Of a DNA stretch of 49,341 nucleotides, positions 15,386 through 23,758 are shown piece by piece. How positions within the stretch are numbered: position 1 is the first letter of the stretch; every line of letters begins with the position of its first letter. A program made the translations under genes and the position numbers. The stretch is from Geodermatophilus sp. DF01-2 (lineage in GTDB: Bacteria > Actinomycetota > Actinomycetes > Mycobacteriales > Geodermatophilaceae). The DNA lies in the NCBI RefSeq assembly GCF_004571065.1, contig NZ_SPQN01000022.1:1-49341 (forward strand), given 5' to 3'. A model generated the notes under the pieces. It did not search any database, was not told the origin of the DNA, and saw only the letters and a list, made by a program, of their open reading frames with translations.

Positions 15386-16300
15386 TCATCCCGAGTGGCT
15401 CGGGTCCAGGGTCACCGAGAAGAAGGCGCGCGGGTCCTGCAGCGTCGCCGGGGGCAGCGCCGCTGACCGGGGCACCACCCGGTCCCAGCGGGCCGGACGG
15501 CGGTGCGGCAGCAGCTCGCGCCCCTGGAACAGGTAGTCCCCCACGACCTCGCCGAGCAGCAGCCCCGCGCCGTGCTCGACGGGCAGGCCCACCCGGTCGC
15601 CCGGCTGCACCTCGTCGAGGAAGGCCGACAGCTGGCGCAGGTCCTTGGCCGGGCGCCGGCCGGAGATCTCCTTCGCCAGCGCGCGGAGCTCGGCCGGGGA
15701 CAGCTCGGTGGCGTCGACGTCGATGCCCGACTGGGTGCCCAGTCCGATCACACCGGCGGCCAGGCATGCACCGAGTTCGTCGTGCGTGCGGGGGCGCACC
15801 ACCCACACCCGCACGCCCTGGGGCGGCGGGGTCGGCGGCACGTCGTCCGGCTCGGGCCAGACGTAGGGCAGGTCCTCGGGCTCGGTGCCGAACACCGGGG
15901 CGAAGCGAGGCCGGTAGAAGTCCGGCTCCTTGGCCAGCAGGTTCGACCGGTGCGAGAGGTGCAGCGCCTCGTCACCGACCCAGGAGGGCAGCATCCCGGC
16001 GCGGGCCAGCTCCTCCTGCGGGACGCCGACCACGTCAGGAGCGAACTCCGCGATCAGGGTGTGCGTGCTGTCGGCGAACCCGCGCTTGCGCCATACCCGG
16101 ACCATCGCCAGCCCGTAAGCCACCAGCGCCGGAGTGCGCCCCCGCCACATCCGGACCACCGGGTGCGAGGCCCAGCCGTAGTCGGGCAGCTCCAGAGCCC
16201 GCAGCACCTGCAGCGTCTCGACCCGCTGCTTGCCCAGGCGCGGCGCGTCCAGGAAGCGGGCGCTCTCCTCGAAGTCGGCGACGGGCAGGAAGGTCTGCAT
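15386..16300 (-). CDS. MSMEG_6728 family protein with C-terminal PUA/EVE-like domain
   Basis: Of 304 residues, the first 150 match the MSMEG_6728 type: MQTFLPVADFEESARFLDAP, GKQRVET.Q.L.AL, HPVVRMW, and L.LSHRSNLL..P..Y. This fold is related to the pyrimidine-dimer DNA glycosylase (T4 endonuclease V-like) family. Residues about 165-300 (VWVVRP, GVIGLGTQSGIDV, DEVQPGDRVGLPVEHGAGLLLGEVVGDYLF in parts, then HRRPARWD) resemble the PUA/EVE-like module seen at the N-terminus of some Mrr/McrB-type restriction proteins. A DNA-repair or modified-base-reading role is plausible but unproven. ATG 16300 gives the canonical start. Confidence 0.7.
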   Translation of the reverse strand: MQTFLPVADFEESARFLDAPRLGKQRVETLQVLRALELPDYGWASHPVVRMWRGRTPALVAYGLAMVRVWRKRGFADSTHTLIAEFAPDVVGVPQEELARAGMLPSWVGDEALHLSHRSNLLAKEPDFYRPRFAPVFGTEPEDLPYVWPEPDDVPPTPPPQGVRVWVVRPRTHDELGACLAAGVIGLGTQSGIDVDATELSPAELRALAKEISGRRPAKDLRQLSAFLDEVQPGDRVGLPVEHGAGLLLGEVVGDYLFQGRELLPHRRPARWDRVVPRSAALPPATLQDPRAFFSVTLDPSHSG

Positions 16301-16436
16301 CGCCGTCGATCCTCGCCGAGGACGGCACCGCCCGCCCGGTGTGCCCGCGGCGTCGTCCCCGGCCCGGCCCGCCGCCCACCGGCGCCGCCGGTCGACCGTC
16401 GGCCGGAGGCCGTCTCGGTGCGGACCAAGAACGGAC

Positions 16437-17288
16437 TCACGCGGCCAGACGCCGGACCAGGTCGGGCAGCACCGTCCCGAGCGGGGCGTCCACCCGGACG
16501 TCGACCTTCGCGTCCCCACGGGTCGGGCCGAGGTTGACCAGCGCGACGGGGATGCCGAGCTTCTCGGCGCGCAGCACGAACCGGTAGCCGCTCATCACCG
16601 TCAGCGAGGAGCCCAGGACCAGCAGGGAGCCGGCCCGCTCGACCAGCGAGAAGCAGACGTCCACCCGGTCCCGCGGCACCGTCTCGCCGAAGAAGACGAC
16701 GTCGGGCTTGAGCGGGCCGCGACCGCAGGCCCCGCAGTCGACCATGACGAACCCGTCGAGGAGCTCGTCGGGCAGTTCGGCGTCACCGTCGGGGTTGACC
16801 TCGTCCACGTGCGGCCCGAAATGCGGGTTGACCATCCGCAGCCGCTGGTCGAGCTCGGCGCGGTCGGCGACGTCGCCGCAGGCGAGGCAGACCGTGCGGT
16901 CCAGGCCGCCGTGCAGCTCGACGACGTCCCGCGCGCCGGCGGCCTGGTGCAGCCCGTCGACGTTCTGCGTGATGACCCCGGCCACCAGCCCGGCCCGCTG
17001 CAGGTCGGCGACCGCCCGGTGCCCGGCGTTGGGCCGGGCCTCCCGGATCTGCCGCCAGCCGACGAAGCTGCGTGCCCAGTACCGGTGCCGCCCGCGGGGG
17101 TCGCGGAGGAAGGTCTGGTACGTCATCGGCGTGTGCCGGCGCAGCGACCCGGTGGCCCCGCGGTAGTCGGGGATGCCGGAGTCGGTGGACAGGCCGGCGC
17201 CGGAGAGCACGACGACGTCGCCGTCCCCCACGAGCCCGGTCAAGGCGTCGAGGGTGTCGGGGTCGGCGACGGTGGGGACGGCGGTCAC
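16437..17288 (-). CDS. NAD-dependent protein deacylase, Sir2 family
   Basis: A 283-residue sirtuin. It shows the NAD-binding GAGLSTDSGIPDYRG (residues about 30-44), TQNVDGLH, the catalytic His in ELHGG, a four-Cys zinc site (CLAC and CGAC), VVFFGE and GSSLTV, all in the normal order. It removes acetyl or acyl groups from lysines using NAD, for example on acetyl-CoA synthetase. The insert between the zinc Cys pairs (NPHFGPHVDEVNPDGDAEL) is longer than in CobB. The start is GTG 17288. Confidence 0.93.
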   Translation of the reverse strand: MTAVPTVADPDTLDALTGLVGDGDVVVLSGAGLSTDSGIPDYRGATGSLRRHTPMTYQTFLRDPRGRHRYWARSFVGWRQIREARPNAGHRAVADLQRAGLVAGVITQNVDGLHQAAGARDVVELHGGLDRTVCLACGDVADRAELDQRLRMVNPHFGPHVDEVNPDGDAELPDELLDGFVMVDCGACGRGPLKPDVVFFGETVPRDRVDVCFSLVERAGSLLVLGSSLTVMSGYRFVLRAEKLGIPVALVNLGPTRGDAKVDVRVDAPLGTVLPDLVRRLAA

Positions 17289-17328
17289 GCGGCCATGGTC
17301 CCCCTCGGTCGCCGCCCGTGCCGCCGGC

Positions 17329-17775
17329 TCAGGAGACCGCGACCTCCCGGTCCAGCCGGCCCAGCAGGTCCTCGTACACCCGGCGCAGGCCCTTCGGGGC
17401 GAAGGTCCGCTCGAAGAAGCCGCCCACGCCCCCGGCGCCGTTCCAGGTGGTGCGCACCCGCACCGTGGTGATCCGGGAGTCCGCCGGGTGCACCGTCCAC
17501 GTGGTCACCATCGAGGAACGGGTGTCGGTCTCCACCAGCGTGTCGGCGTCGGGCTGGCTGACCTCGACCAGCTGGTCGCGCACCCGCTTGGAGGTGGCGG
17601 CGAAGCGCCAGGCGACACGGGTGCCCGCGCCCTGACCGCCGGCCTCGACCCGGTAGTCGCTGAACTGCTCGGGGAGCACCCGGCGACGCGTTCCCTCGTA
17701 GTCGGCGAGAGCGGACCGCACCCGGTCCACCGGCGCCGTGACGACCCGTTCCGCGGTGGTGACGACCTGACCCAT
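17329..17775 (-). CDS. SRPBCC family protein
   Basis: This 148-residue protein has the START/polyketide-cyclase-like helix-grip fold: an N-terminal strand (VVTTAERVVTAPVDRVRSAL in part), beta strands GTRVAWRFAAT, SSMVTTWTVHP and TTVRVRTTWNG, and a long C-terminal helix LRRVYEDLLGRLDRE. The fold binds hydrophobic ligands. No specific function can be given. ATG 17775 is the start. Confidence 0.85.
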   Translation of the reverse strand: MGQVVTTAERVVTAPVDRVRSALADYEGTRRRVLPEQFSDYRVEAGGQGAGTRVAWRFAATSKRVRDQLVEVSQPDADTLVETDTRSSMVTTWTVHPADSRITTVRVRTTWNGAGGVGGFFERTFAPKGLRRVYEDLLGRLDREVAVS

Positions 17776-17793
17776 GCCCTCATCCTGCCGTCG

Positions 17794-18183
17794 TCACCGG
17801 CGGCCCCGCCGCCAGGGCTCCCAGTTGGCGCACGGCTGGGACGAACGCGACCCGACCCCGGCGCACGGCGGGCGTTGCGCCGGCCAGGCCGGCTCGCCGT
17901 TCTCGTCGGGAACCTGCAGCTCATCGCGGAGCGTCCAGCCGTTGAGGAAGATCTCGCAGTCGCAGAAGCCGCCGCAGGCCTCCATGCGGCGCTCCAGGCC
18001 GGTGGCCCGCGGCAGCCGGAGGTCCCGCCAGCGACGCGCCCAGCGCAACGTGCAGTCGCAGCCGAACGCGTCGAGCATGCGCTCGACGTAGCAGAGCACG
18101 CACTCGGCCGGCTGGGGCGCGGTGAGCGCCGTCGCCAGGCCGGCGAGGTGCTGCTCGAGCTCGTTCGGTGTCCTGATCTCCAC
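17794..18183 (-). CDS. DUF2695 domain protein
   Basis: This 129-residue protein is cysteine-rich: ECVLCYVERML, FGCDCTLRWARRW and GGFCDCEIFLNGW. The CD(C/H)TLR and GG(F/Y)CDCE motifs are those of DUF2695, an uncharacterised family likely to bind metal. GTG 18183 puts the family start (EIRTPNELEQHL) at the N-terminus. It ends 18 bases before the SRPBCC gene on the same strand. Confidence 0.75.
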   Translation of the reverse strand: MEIRTPNELEQHLAGLATALTAPQPAECVLCYVERMLDAFGCDCTLRWARRWRDLRLPRATGLERRMEACGGFCDCEIFLNGWTLRDELQVPDENGEPAWPAQRPPCAGVGSRSSQPCANWEPWRRGRR

Positions 18184-18281
18184 GGGGCCTCCTCGATCGG
18201 TGGGAGGCCAGGCTCGGCGGAGTGGACGACGATCGCGGCGCGGCTGTCCACAGCGCGTCCCGCCGTCCACACACGGTGCCG

Positions 18282-18659
18282 TCAGCCGGCGGACTCCTCC
18301 GCGTTGAGGTAGGCGCAGCGGAACCGGGCGCCGGACATCGCCTCGGTGAAACGCGCCTCCCAGGCCGGGTCGGTCGCCGGGAAGGTGCTGAACACGCGTT
18401 CCTCGAGCACCGCCGGCAGCCCGTCGAGCCCGGTGTAGGAGCGCCGCAGCAGCACCCGGGTCTCGCCGTCGACCTCGTCGTGCGCCGGCGCCCAGCGGGC
18501 TCGGGCCACCGCGTCGGTCAGCTCCGCACGGTCGCGACCGGACAGCCGGCCCGGTCCGGCGTCGGCACGCGCGACCGGACGGGACCAGACGCCCAGCTTG
18601 TAGAGGAGCAGGCCGGCGACCAGCAGGAGGAGCACGAGCCCGACCAGCGTGACCACCAT
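18282..18659 (-). CDS. Membrane-anchored protein of unknown function
   Basis: A 125-residue protein beginning with one strong membrane helix (MVVTLVGLVLLLLVAGLLLY) followed by a soluble, charged domain: LSGRDRAELTDAVARARWAP, ETRVLLRRSYTG and a terminal FRCAYLNAEES. I do not recognise the family. The N-in anchor and cytoplasmic tail pattern is common in actinobacterial house-keeping proteins of unknown role. It lies between the DUF2695 gene and the tRNA. Confidence 0.7.
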   Translation of the reverse strand: MVVTLVGLVLLLLVAGLLLYKLGVWSRPVARADAGPGRLSGRDRAELTDAVARARWAPAHDEVDGETRVLLRRSYTGLDGLPAVLEERVFSTFPATDPAWEARFTEAMSGARFRCAYLNAEESAG

Positions 18660-18754
18660 GGGACGACGGTAGCCAGCGGGAGCGCCGCGGGCGGGCCCCG
18701 GACACCGGCCAGCTAACCTCGACCGGTACGCCCCGGTCGGCCACGTGCCGACGA

Positions 18755-18830
18755 GCCCCCGTAGCTCAGGGGATAGAGCATCGGTTTCCTAAACCGTGTG
18801 TCGCAGGTTCGAATCCTGCCGGGGGCACCA
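18755..18830 (+). tRNA. tRNA-Arg (anticodon CCT)
   Basis: A 76-nt cloverleaf: acceptor GCCCCCG pairs with CGGGGGC, the D arm is GCTC/GAGC, the anticodon loop TTCCTAA has CCT, the T arm is GCAGG-TTCGAAT-CCTGC, and the CCA is encoded. It is the integration site of the mobile element that begins immediately 3' of it. The gene stays intact, as expected when an element inserts at the 3' side of a tRNA. Confidence 0.97.
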
Positions 18831-20565
18831 AGAAGTTCTGTTTCCAACCTGCGCCGCATGATCCATGCGGCGCAGGTTGTTTCGTTCTGCCTCGTCCGGG
18901 TCGCAACCGCCAGGTCCGGATGAGGCGCAGGTCCTCGATCGTCCAGGCGTCGGCGGACGTGTCCGGGGCATCGCCGGACGGTCCAGAGACGTCCTCTGCG
19001 TCGTCGGGGACGGTCGAAGCGCCTTGGACGGCCTGAGCGACTTCCGGCCCGACGAGGGTTCGGAACGGCTCGGCCAAGACGGCGCTCATGCCCTCGTCGC
19101 TGATGAGGATCTTCTCGAAGAAGGCCTGGTTGTAGAGCCGGCGAACGCTGTCGCTAGCTCGCAGGTACGCCTGGTGGCAGTCACCGAGCAGCTCCAGGGC
19201 GAGCTGCAGGCTCTCCTCGACGGTTTCCGCGGCTTGATCCGCCCGCTGAAGCCGGTCCTCGACGTGAGCCAGCTGGCTGGCGATGCGGTCCTGTTCGATC
19301 TTCAGTAGGTCGACCGGGACAGCACCGGCATAGTGGGCCTGCAACAACTTGGTTCGTTCGTTGGTCAGCCGCTGACGCTGGGTTGCCAGGTCCATGCGCT
19401 CGTGCTCGGCTGCGGAGCGCGACGTCGCCAGCTCCTGGCGGAGGAAGCGCCCGATCTGGCCGCGTAGCTCAACGGGAAGCTCCAGGTCGGCGTAAAAGTC
19501 TTCGACGCGTTCTTCGACCGCGGCGATCAGCAGCGCCTTCTGGGTGCACCCGGTTCGTTTCTGGTGACGGCCGAGGCACATGAAGTACGGGTAGGTCGTG
19601 CCGTAGCGGTTGGTCGTCAGGTTGACGACGAAGCGGCTGCCGCAGGCCCCGCAGAAGACGGTCGACTTCAGGTAGTGCGGGTGGGCCCGTTGCTTCTCGC
19701 CGACTCGATTGCTCGAGAGCACGGTCTGCACCCGCTGCCAGGTCACGTCATCGATGAGCGGGGTATGCCGTCCGGGGTAGCTGGCACCGTTCCAGGTGAC
19801 TTCACCCTTGTAATAGGGGCTGGTCAGAATCTTGTGCACGATGTTCGGTCGGACTGGCCGGCTGGGCTGCCTGGGCGTGGCGACGGTGCGCAGGCCCCTG
19901 CTCTCCAGCTCGTCAGCCAGCTTAAGAATGGTCCAGTTGCCGCTGGCGTACGTCTGGTAGGCCCAGGTGATTAAGGGGCCACGTTCCGGGTCTACGGCGA
20001 TGGTGCGAACCTCACGACCGTCGGCGGTGGATTCCCGGACGTTTCGGTAGCCAAGGGGCGCTCGGTTGGGGGTCCCGCCGGTGCGGGCCTTCTGGCTCAT
20101 GCCCTTGACGACTTCATTGGCGAGGTTACGTGAGTAGAACTCAGCGATCGTGCTCATGATCCCGTGCAGCAGCATGCCACTCGGGGTCTCATCGATGTTC
20201 TCGGTGGCCGACACCAAGGTGACTCCGGCCTTCTGAAGCGCCAGGTTGATCTCGACGTCGTCGATGCGGTTACGCGCCAGTCGGTCAACCTTGTGTACGA
20301 GCACGAAGCCGACCGGATTCTCTTGGACGTAGCGCAGCAACCGCTGTAGCTCGGGCCTGTGAACCGACCGGGCGGATTCACCACGGTCGACGAACTCAGC
20401 GGTGATCGTTACCCCGAGAGCTTCGGCCTTGCGCCGGTTCGCCTCTCGCTGAGCCGGGATGGAGTAGCCCTCGGGATCACCGTCTCGCTCGGTTTGCTCC
20501 TTGGTCGAGACGCGCAGGTACGAGACGGCGGTGGCCTGGACGTCGGGAAGGGATTGGCTGGTCAC
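18766..20565 (-). CDS. Large serine recombinase (site-specific integrase)
   Basis: A 599-residue integrase that catalyses insertion and excision of the element. It has a resolvase catalytic domain (about 12-160) with nucleophile Ser20 in AVSYLRVSTKEQ and VHKVDRLARN. The recombinase domain is about 175-290 (APLGYRN, KILTSPYYKGEV) and the zinc ribbon about 300-340 (FCGACGSRF...YFMC...TGC). A coiled coil (about 375-450) precedes the C-terminal tail. The start is GTG 20565, overlapping the upstream peptidase stop (GTGA). Oddly, the last 22 or so codons lie antisense to the tRNA gene (PPAGFEPATHG...), so the C-terminus in the integrated state is made by host DNA. Confidence 0.93.
   Translation of the reverse strand: MTSQSLPDVQATAVSYLRVSTKEQTERDGDPEGYSIPAQREANRRKAEALGVTITAEFVDRGESARSVHRPELQRLLRYVQENPVGFVLVHKVDRLARNRIDDVEINLALQKAGVTLVSATENIDETPSGMLLHGIMSTIAEFYSRNLANEVVKGMSQKARTGGTPNRAPLGYRNVRESTADGREVRTIAVDPERGPLITWAYQTYASGNWTILKLADELESRGLRTVATPRQPSRPVRPNIVHKILTSPYYKGEVTWNGASYPGRHTPLIDDVTWQRVQTVLSSNRVGEKQRAHPHYLKSTVFCGACGSRFVVNLTTNRYGTTYPYFMCLGRHQKRTGCTQKALLIAAVEERVEDFYADLELPVELRGQIGRFLRQELATSRSAAEHERMDLATQRQRLTNERTKLLQAHYAGAVPVDLLKIEQDRIASQLAHVEDRLQRADQAAETVEESLQLALELLGDCHQAYLRASDSVRRLYNQAFFEKILISDEGMSAVLAEPFRTLVGPEVAQAVQGASTVPDDAEDVSGPSGDAPDTSADAWTIEDLRLIRTWRLRPGRGRTKQPAPHGSCGAGWKQNFLVPPAGFEPATHGLGNRCSIP
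18846..18878. terminator. Perfect 15-bp palindrome between tRNA-Arg and integrase
   Basis: AACCTGCGCCGCATG and its exact reverse complement are separated by ATC, 15 bases after the tRNA CCA end, and followed by GTTTCGTTCTG. It could terminate the tRNA and lie inside the integrase reading frame, or be part of the attL arm. It is unusually long and perfect. Confidence 0.6.
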
Positions 20566-21209
20566 GAGCGCACCTCGGCTCTGTTGGAGGTTGACTGCGG
20601 ATAGTCCTGATCCCCGTTGTCTGCGTTCAGGGACACCTCTGCATCCAGCAGACCGAGCTGCGCCAGCCGTACACGCGCGGCGCCCATAGGGACGTCGAAG
20701 CGGGCGGCGATGGCAGCTGCGTCGCACGTCCCGGTTGCCCAGACTTCGCGGACACGGGCCTTCGGCAACAGGACGCAGGTGGCGAAGTGGTCGGCAACGA
20801 GTTCAGTGTGGCGTTCGCAGCAGACCGGATGAGCCTCGACTTGGCGCAGGCCGGGGGCGCCGAAGTCGATGATGTGCTTGAACTCGTGCAGCAGCGTGAA
20901 CCGTCGCTGTGGCCCGGAGTCGGTGGGATTGAGCCGGATGACCCACTCCCGGAGGGAGCCGTTCCAATGGCTGGCACCGGCTATCGGCAAGGTCGGATCG
21001 TCGATGACCCGGATGCGCGGGAAGGTTGTCACAACACTGGTCGGAACAGGCGCGATATTGTTGCCGGTCAGCTCCAGGAAGCGAAGCGCCTGCAGTTCGG
21101 CCAGGTGAATGGCCTCGGAGAAGCGGAGTGGTCGATCAGGGACGAGTGAGCGAATTTTGCTCAGGACACTAGGCGGCTGATCGTCCCTCACTTGTGATTG
21201 ATGATGCAT
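20562..21209 (-). CDS. ImmA/IrrE-type metallopeptidase
   Basis: This 215-residue protein has the zinc-peptidase motif LLHEFKHIIDFG (HExxH, near residue 106) and a downstream ERHTELVADHFATCVLLPK, which supplies the third ligand and the family helix. The C-terminus (AAIAARFDVPMGAARVRLAQLGLL) is HTH-like, as in other ImmA relatives. ImmA of ICEBs1 cleaves the element's XRE repressor to switch on excision and transfer. Here the XRE gene lies directly upstream on the same strand and the integrase directly downstream (GTGA overlap), which fits that role. ATG 21209 has GGGAGG 6 bases upstream. Confidence 0.88.
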   Translation of the reverse strand: MHHQSQVRDDQPPSVLSKIRSLVPDRPLRFSEAIHLAELQALRFLELTGNNIAPVPTSVVTTFPRIRVIDDPTLPIAGASHWNGSLREWVIRLNPTDSGPQRRFTLLHEFKHIIDFGAPGLRQVEAHPVCCERHTELVADHFATCVLLPKARVREVWATGTCDAAAIAARFDVPMGAARVRLAQLGLLDAEVSLNADNGDQDYPQSTSNRAEVRS

Positions 21210-21256
21210 CGTTACCTCCCTTCCTTATTATGGACGTGGCGCCTACCGGTGCGCTA

Positions 21257-21634
21257 TCACGTTTCGTCCTCTTTCTCGGCCGGTCCGGCACCGTCGTACT
21301 CGCGGGCGATGCGGTCGAAGTAGCGCTCCATCTCGATGACTGCAGCTTCGGGCAGCTCGGGATAGCGTTCGCGCAGGTAGGGAACAAGATGCGGTAAATC
21401 GCGGTGCATGGGGAAGCCGGCCTGGTCAAGGACGCTGGCCAGTGATAAGTGGAGCGTGTTGGCTATCCGGCTCAACAGTTCAATATTGGGCGAACTGAAT
21501 GAGCCCCGCTCCAGTCGGATGATCTGTGAAACGTTGACCCCCACTGCTGCGGCGAGTTCGCGCTTGGACATCCTTGCGTCCTCGCGTGCTGCGCAGAGCC
21601 GTGCGCCCAGTTCGTGGCTCCTGGTGGTCATCAT
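21257..21634 (-). CDS. XRE family repressor of the mobile element
   Basis: A 125-residue protein with an N-terminal helix-turn-helix (residues about 6-62: ELGARLCAAREDARMSKRELAAAVGVNVSQIIRLERG, in parts) and a C-terminal region (VPYLRERYPELPEAAVIEMERYFDRI) like repressors cut by ImmA/IrrE peptidases. I chose ATG 21634 because GGAGGAAATAGG precedes it; ATG 21652 is possible. An 18-bp near-palindrome 45 bases upstream, repeated twice before the transfer operon, is its likely operator. The repressor would thus control itself, the peptidase-integrase pair and transfer. Confidence 0.88.
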   Translation of the reverse strand: MMTTRSHELGARLCAAREDARMSKRELAAAVGVNVSQIIRLERGSFSSPNIELLSRIANTLHLSLASVLDQAGFPMHRDLPHLVPYLRERYPELPEAAVIEMERYFDRIAREYDGAGPAEKEDET

Positions 21635-21678
21635 GCGTCCTATTTCCTCCATTGTTATCTCTTAGATTCTACGGGAAA

Positions 21679-21696
21679 TGCTGCAAATATGCATCA
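21679..21696. promoter_or_regulatory. Element operator, site 1
   Basis: TGCTGCAAATATGCATCA, a near-palindrome 45 bases before the XRE start. The same sequence with 1-3 changes recurs at 27099 and 27132, upstream of the transfer operon. On the minus strand it overlaps a possible promoter (TTGTGG, then CATATT 18 bases later). A second shared motif, TTCCACAACAG, lies at 21708-21718. Confidence 0.65.
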
Positions 21697-21854
21697 CTTC
21701 GGTACAATTCCACAACAGAACATAAACTGAGCTTTGCTTATCTACTTGGGGCGGTAGCGGCGGGGACGGTGAGCAGGCGACCAGTACGGCCGCTTGTTCT
21801 TTGTCCCCGCCGCCGTCGTGCACCGATGCCGTGATCAGCCGCTTGACCTCGGGG

Positions 21855-22181
21855 TCAGCTGGCTGCCGGCCCGGTCTTGCGGCCCTTGCTGCTGCCATCA
21901 GCCGGCTTTGCCCCGGTGGGGTTGAACAGGCTGGTGATGGCGGCCCGGCGGGCTTCCACCTCGCGCTCGATCTCGTCGAGCACCCCGGTTGCCTGGGCGG
22001 TGAAGTCCGGATCGGCCACGGCGAGGGCGATGTGCGCCTCGATGGCTCGCCGGATCTCATCGGTGATGGTGGTGCTGCGCAGTTGAGCGACCAGGCTCAT
22101 CTGGGCGTGCATGTCCGGCTCCAACCGGATGGCCAGCGTCTTTACGCCGCCACGGGTGGGACCGTTGTCCGCGAGGGACAT
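21855..22181 (-). CDS. Small ribbon-helix-helix-like DNA-binding protein
   Basis: A 108-residue protein. Residues 14-55 (KTLAIRLEPDMHAQMSLVAQLRSTTITDEIRRAIEAHI, in parts) have the strand-helix-helix pattern of CopG/MetJ-type proteins: alternating KTLAIRL strand, then two helices with TITDEIRRAIE. A helical middle and a Lys/Ser-rich tail follow. Such proteins on mobile elements act in partition, as plasmid repressors, or as MobC-like relaxosome helpers. Which of these applies cannot be told here. It stands alone between the repressor gene and the ArdA-like gene. Confidence 0.65.
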   Translation of the reverse strand: MSLADNGPTRGGVKTLAIRLEPDMHAQMSLVAQLRSTTITDEIRRAIEAHIALAVADPDFTAQATGVLDEIEREVEARRAAITSLFNPTGAKPADGSSKGRKTGPAAS

Positions 22182-22313
22182 CGCGACCTCCTCGGTGCTG
22201 GGGTCCTTCGACGAGCTGCGGTATCGCAGCTCTGTGGGATCGAAGGGCCCGGTGCGCCGACGAGGCCGGTCGGGCTCGCCCCTGCCTTGGCGAAGCCCAC
22301 CCCGGGTAAGCGG

Positions 22314-22637
22314 TCAGCTGTACCCGTCGAAGACGTAAGTGCCGCTGTGGTCCGGGGCGTCAAAGACCCAGAGCTGCCCGGCTTGCTCGAAGTCCCGCAC
22401 GACAGCCTCGCCATCCAATCGGATGTAGGCCTGTAGCCAGTCGGGCAGTCGGGTCAGGCGGCCGTCGGCACCCAGGCTGCTCAGGAGCTGCCGCCCGAAT
22501 TCCTCGCGGCTGGCGTAGCGGCCCATGTATGCCTCACGGAAGCGGGTCTCGTCCTGACTGCCGGTCCAATACTGGAAGGCGTACCAGGCCGTCTCCTGCT
22601 CGATGTTTCTCTGTGCTTCTTGGGTTTCACTGTTCAC
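22314..22637 (-). CDS. ArdA-like antirestriction protein (short)
   Basis: Of 107 residues, FREAYMGRYASREEFGRQLL, LPDWLQAYIRLDGEAVVRDF and the closing GTYVFDG follow the ArdA pattern (F..AY.G.Y.S.E.FA..L, LP..L..YID.E..ARD, G.YVF). ArdA mimics B-DNA and blocks type I restriction enzymes when an element enters a new host. This version lacks the first domain of the usual 165-residue protein, so it may be a minimal form. It lies just downstream of the methyltransferase gene, so the element appears to carry two ways to evade restriction. Confidence 0.7.
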   Translation of the reverse strand: MNSETQEAQRNIEQETAWYAFQYWTGSQDETRFREAYMGRYASREEFGRQLLSSLGADGRLTRLPDWLQAYIRLDGEAVVRDFEQAGQLWVFDAPDHSGTYVFDGYS

Positions 22638-22687
22638 GTCACCTCCTCTCTTACTTAAGTTGCGCGGCTGCTGTCGGTGTCGGTGCG

Positions 22688-23758
22688 CTACGGCGGTAGC
22701 CCGTTGTGACCCGGCTGGCCCTCTGGGCTACCGCTCGGACTGCCGGGGCCCTTCGACTTGCGTTGTCTGTGACGCGCCGCGCGGGCGGCATCGATTCGCT
22801 GACTGGCCTGGGCCGCGTAGTCGGCGTTGAGTTCGATGCCAAGCCAATCGCGTTCCAGGTTCTCGGCGGCGACCGCCGTGGTGCCCGAGCCGATGAAGGG
22901 GTCCAGCACCAAGCCAGGCCTCTTCGGTGCGTCGCAGGCGCAGGCCGATTGCCGTCGCCGGCTGTCCGGCTGCTGTTCTTCCGCGACCCACGGCGCGCCG
23001 CATCGGTTGCAGACGAGTCTGGGACAGGCGGCCCGGATTACTCGGTCGGCGAACGTCAGCGGGAAGGTGGCGTGGTGTCCACCGCCCGAGCGGGCGCTGC
23101 CGATCGGCCAGACATCGCCAGGGTTCTTGCCGAGCAGGTGCCCGGGCCGACCGGTGGCTTGCAGCCGAGCCAAGCCGCTGGCGCCGAGGCTGTTGGGTCC
23201 CCGCCAGGCAGCACGTGCCTGCGAAGCTGGAGGACGGGAAGCTGCGCGAGCTCGACTGCGGTGTGGTTGGCGGATCGCATCAAGGTCGAAGTAGTAGCTC
23301 GGGCGACGGACGAGGAAGAAGACGACCTCCCAGGTAGCAGCCAGCCGATCCCGGACCGGACTGGGTACCGGGTTGGTCTTGCTCCAGACGATCTTGTTGC
23401 GAACCAGCCAGCCGTCTGCCTGCAGCGCCAGAAGAAGCCGGTCGGGGCCCAGGAGCAGGCTCTTGCGGGGCGCACCCTCGCGCGGGTGGGTGGCGTAGCT
23501 GTCACCGAGGTTCAGCCACAGGCTGCCGGTCGGTGTCAGGATGCGCTCGATCTGTCGGGTGACCTGCCGGAGGTTGCCGACCCAGCTGTCGATGTTGGTC
23601 TCCAGGCCGAGCTGGCCGGTGATGCCGTAGTCGCGAAGCCGGAAGTACGGCGGGCTGGTGACCACCAGATCGACGCTGGCGTCCGGCAGCCGGGCCAGCG
23701 TCTCCTGCGCGTCGCCGACCAGGACCTCGTTCCGCGGCCGGGACGTCGCGGCGTTCAT
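22688..23758 (-). CDS. DNA methyltransferase, N4-cytosine/N6-adenine, beta class
   Basis: A 356-residue SAM-dependent DNA methylase. The catalytic motif IV TSPPYF is at residues 34-39. The SAM-binding motif I, VLDPFIGSGTTAVAA, is near 285-297, followed by WLGIELNADYA. This IV-then-I order is the beta class. Between them lie a variable target-recognition region (about 140-230) and a CxxC...CxC zinc-ribbon-like insert just before motif I. No restriction gene is adjacent, so it is probably an orphan methylase that protects or marks the element. Its ATG overlaps the stop of the upstream gene (ATGA). Confidence 0.92.
   Translation of the reverse strand: MNAATSRPRNEVLVGDAQETLARLPDASVDLVVTSPPYFRLRDYGITGQLGLETNIDSWVGNLRQVTRQIERILTPTGSLWLNLGDSYATHPREGAPRKSLLLGPDRLLLALQADGWLVRNKIVWSKTNPVPSPVRDRLAATWEVVFFLVRRPSYYFDLDAIRQPHRSRARAASRPPASQARAAWRGPNSLGASGLARLQATGRPGHLLGKNPGDVWPIGSARSGGGHHATFPLTFADRVIRAACPRLVCNRCGAPWVAEEQQPDSRRRQSACACDAPKRPGLVLDPFIGSGTTAVAAENLERDWLGIELNADYAAQASQRIDAARAARHRQRKSKGPGSPSGSPEGQPGHNGLPP

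Noticed and set aside
18769..18830. Protein-like tail PPAGFEPATHG at the integrase end as a true domain.
   Set aside because: It is simply the antisense translation of a tRNA gene, a frequent artefact motif in protein databases; it has no domain meaning.
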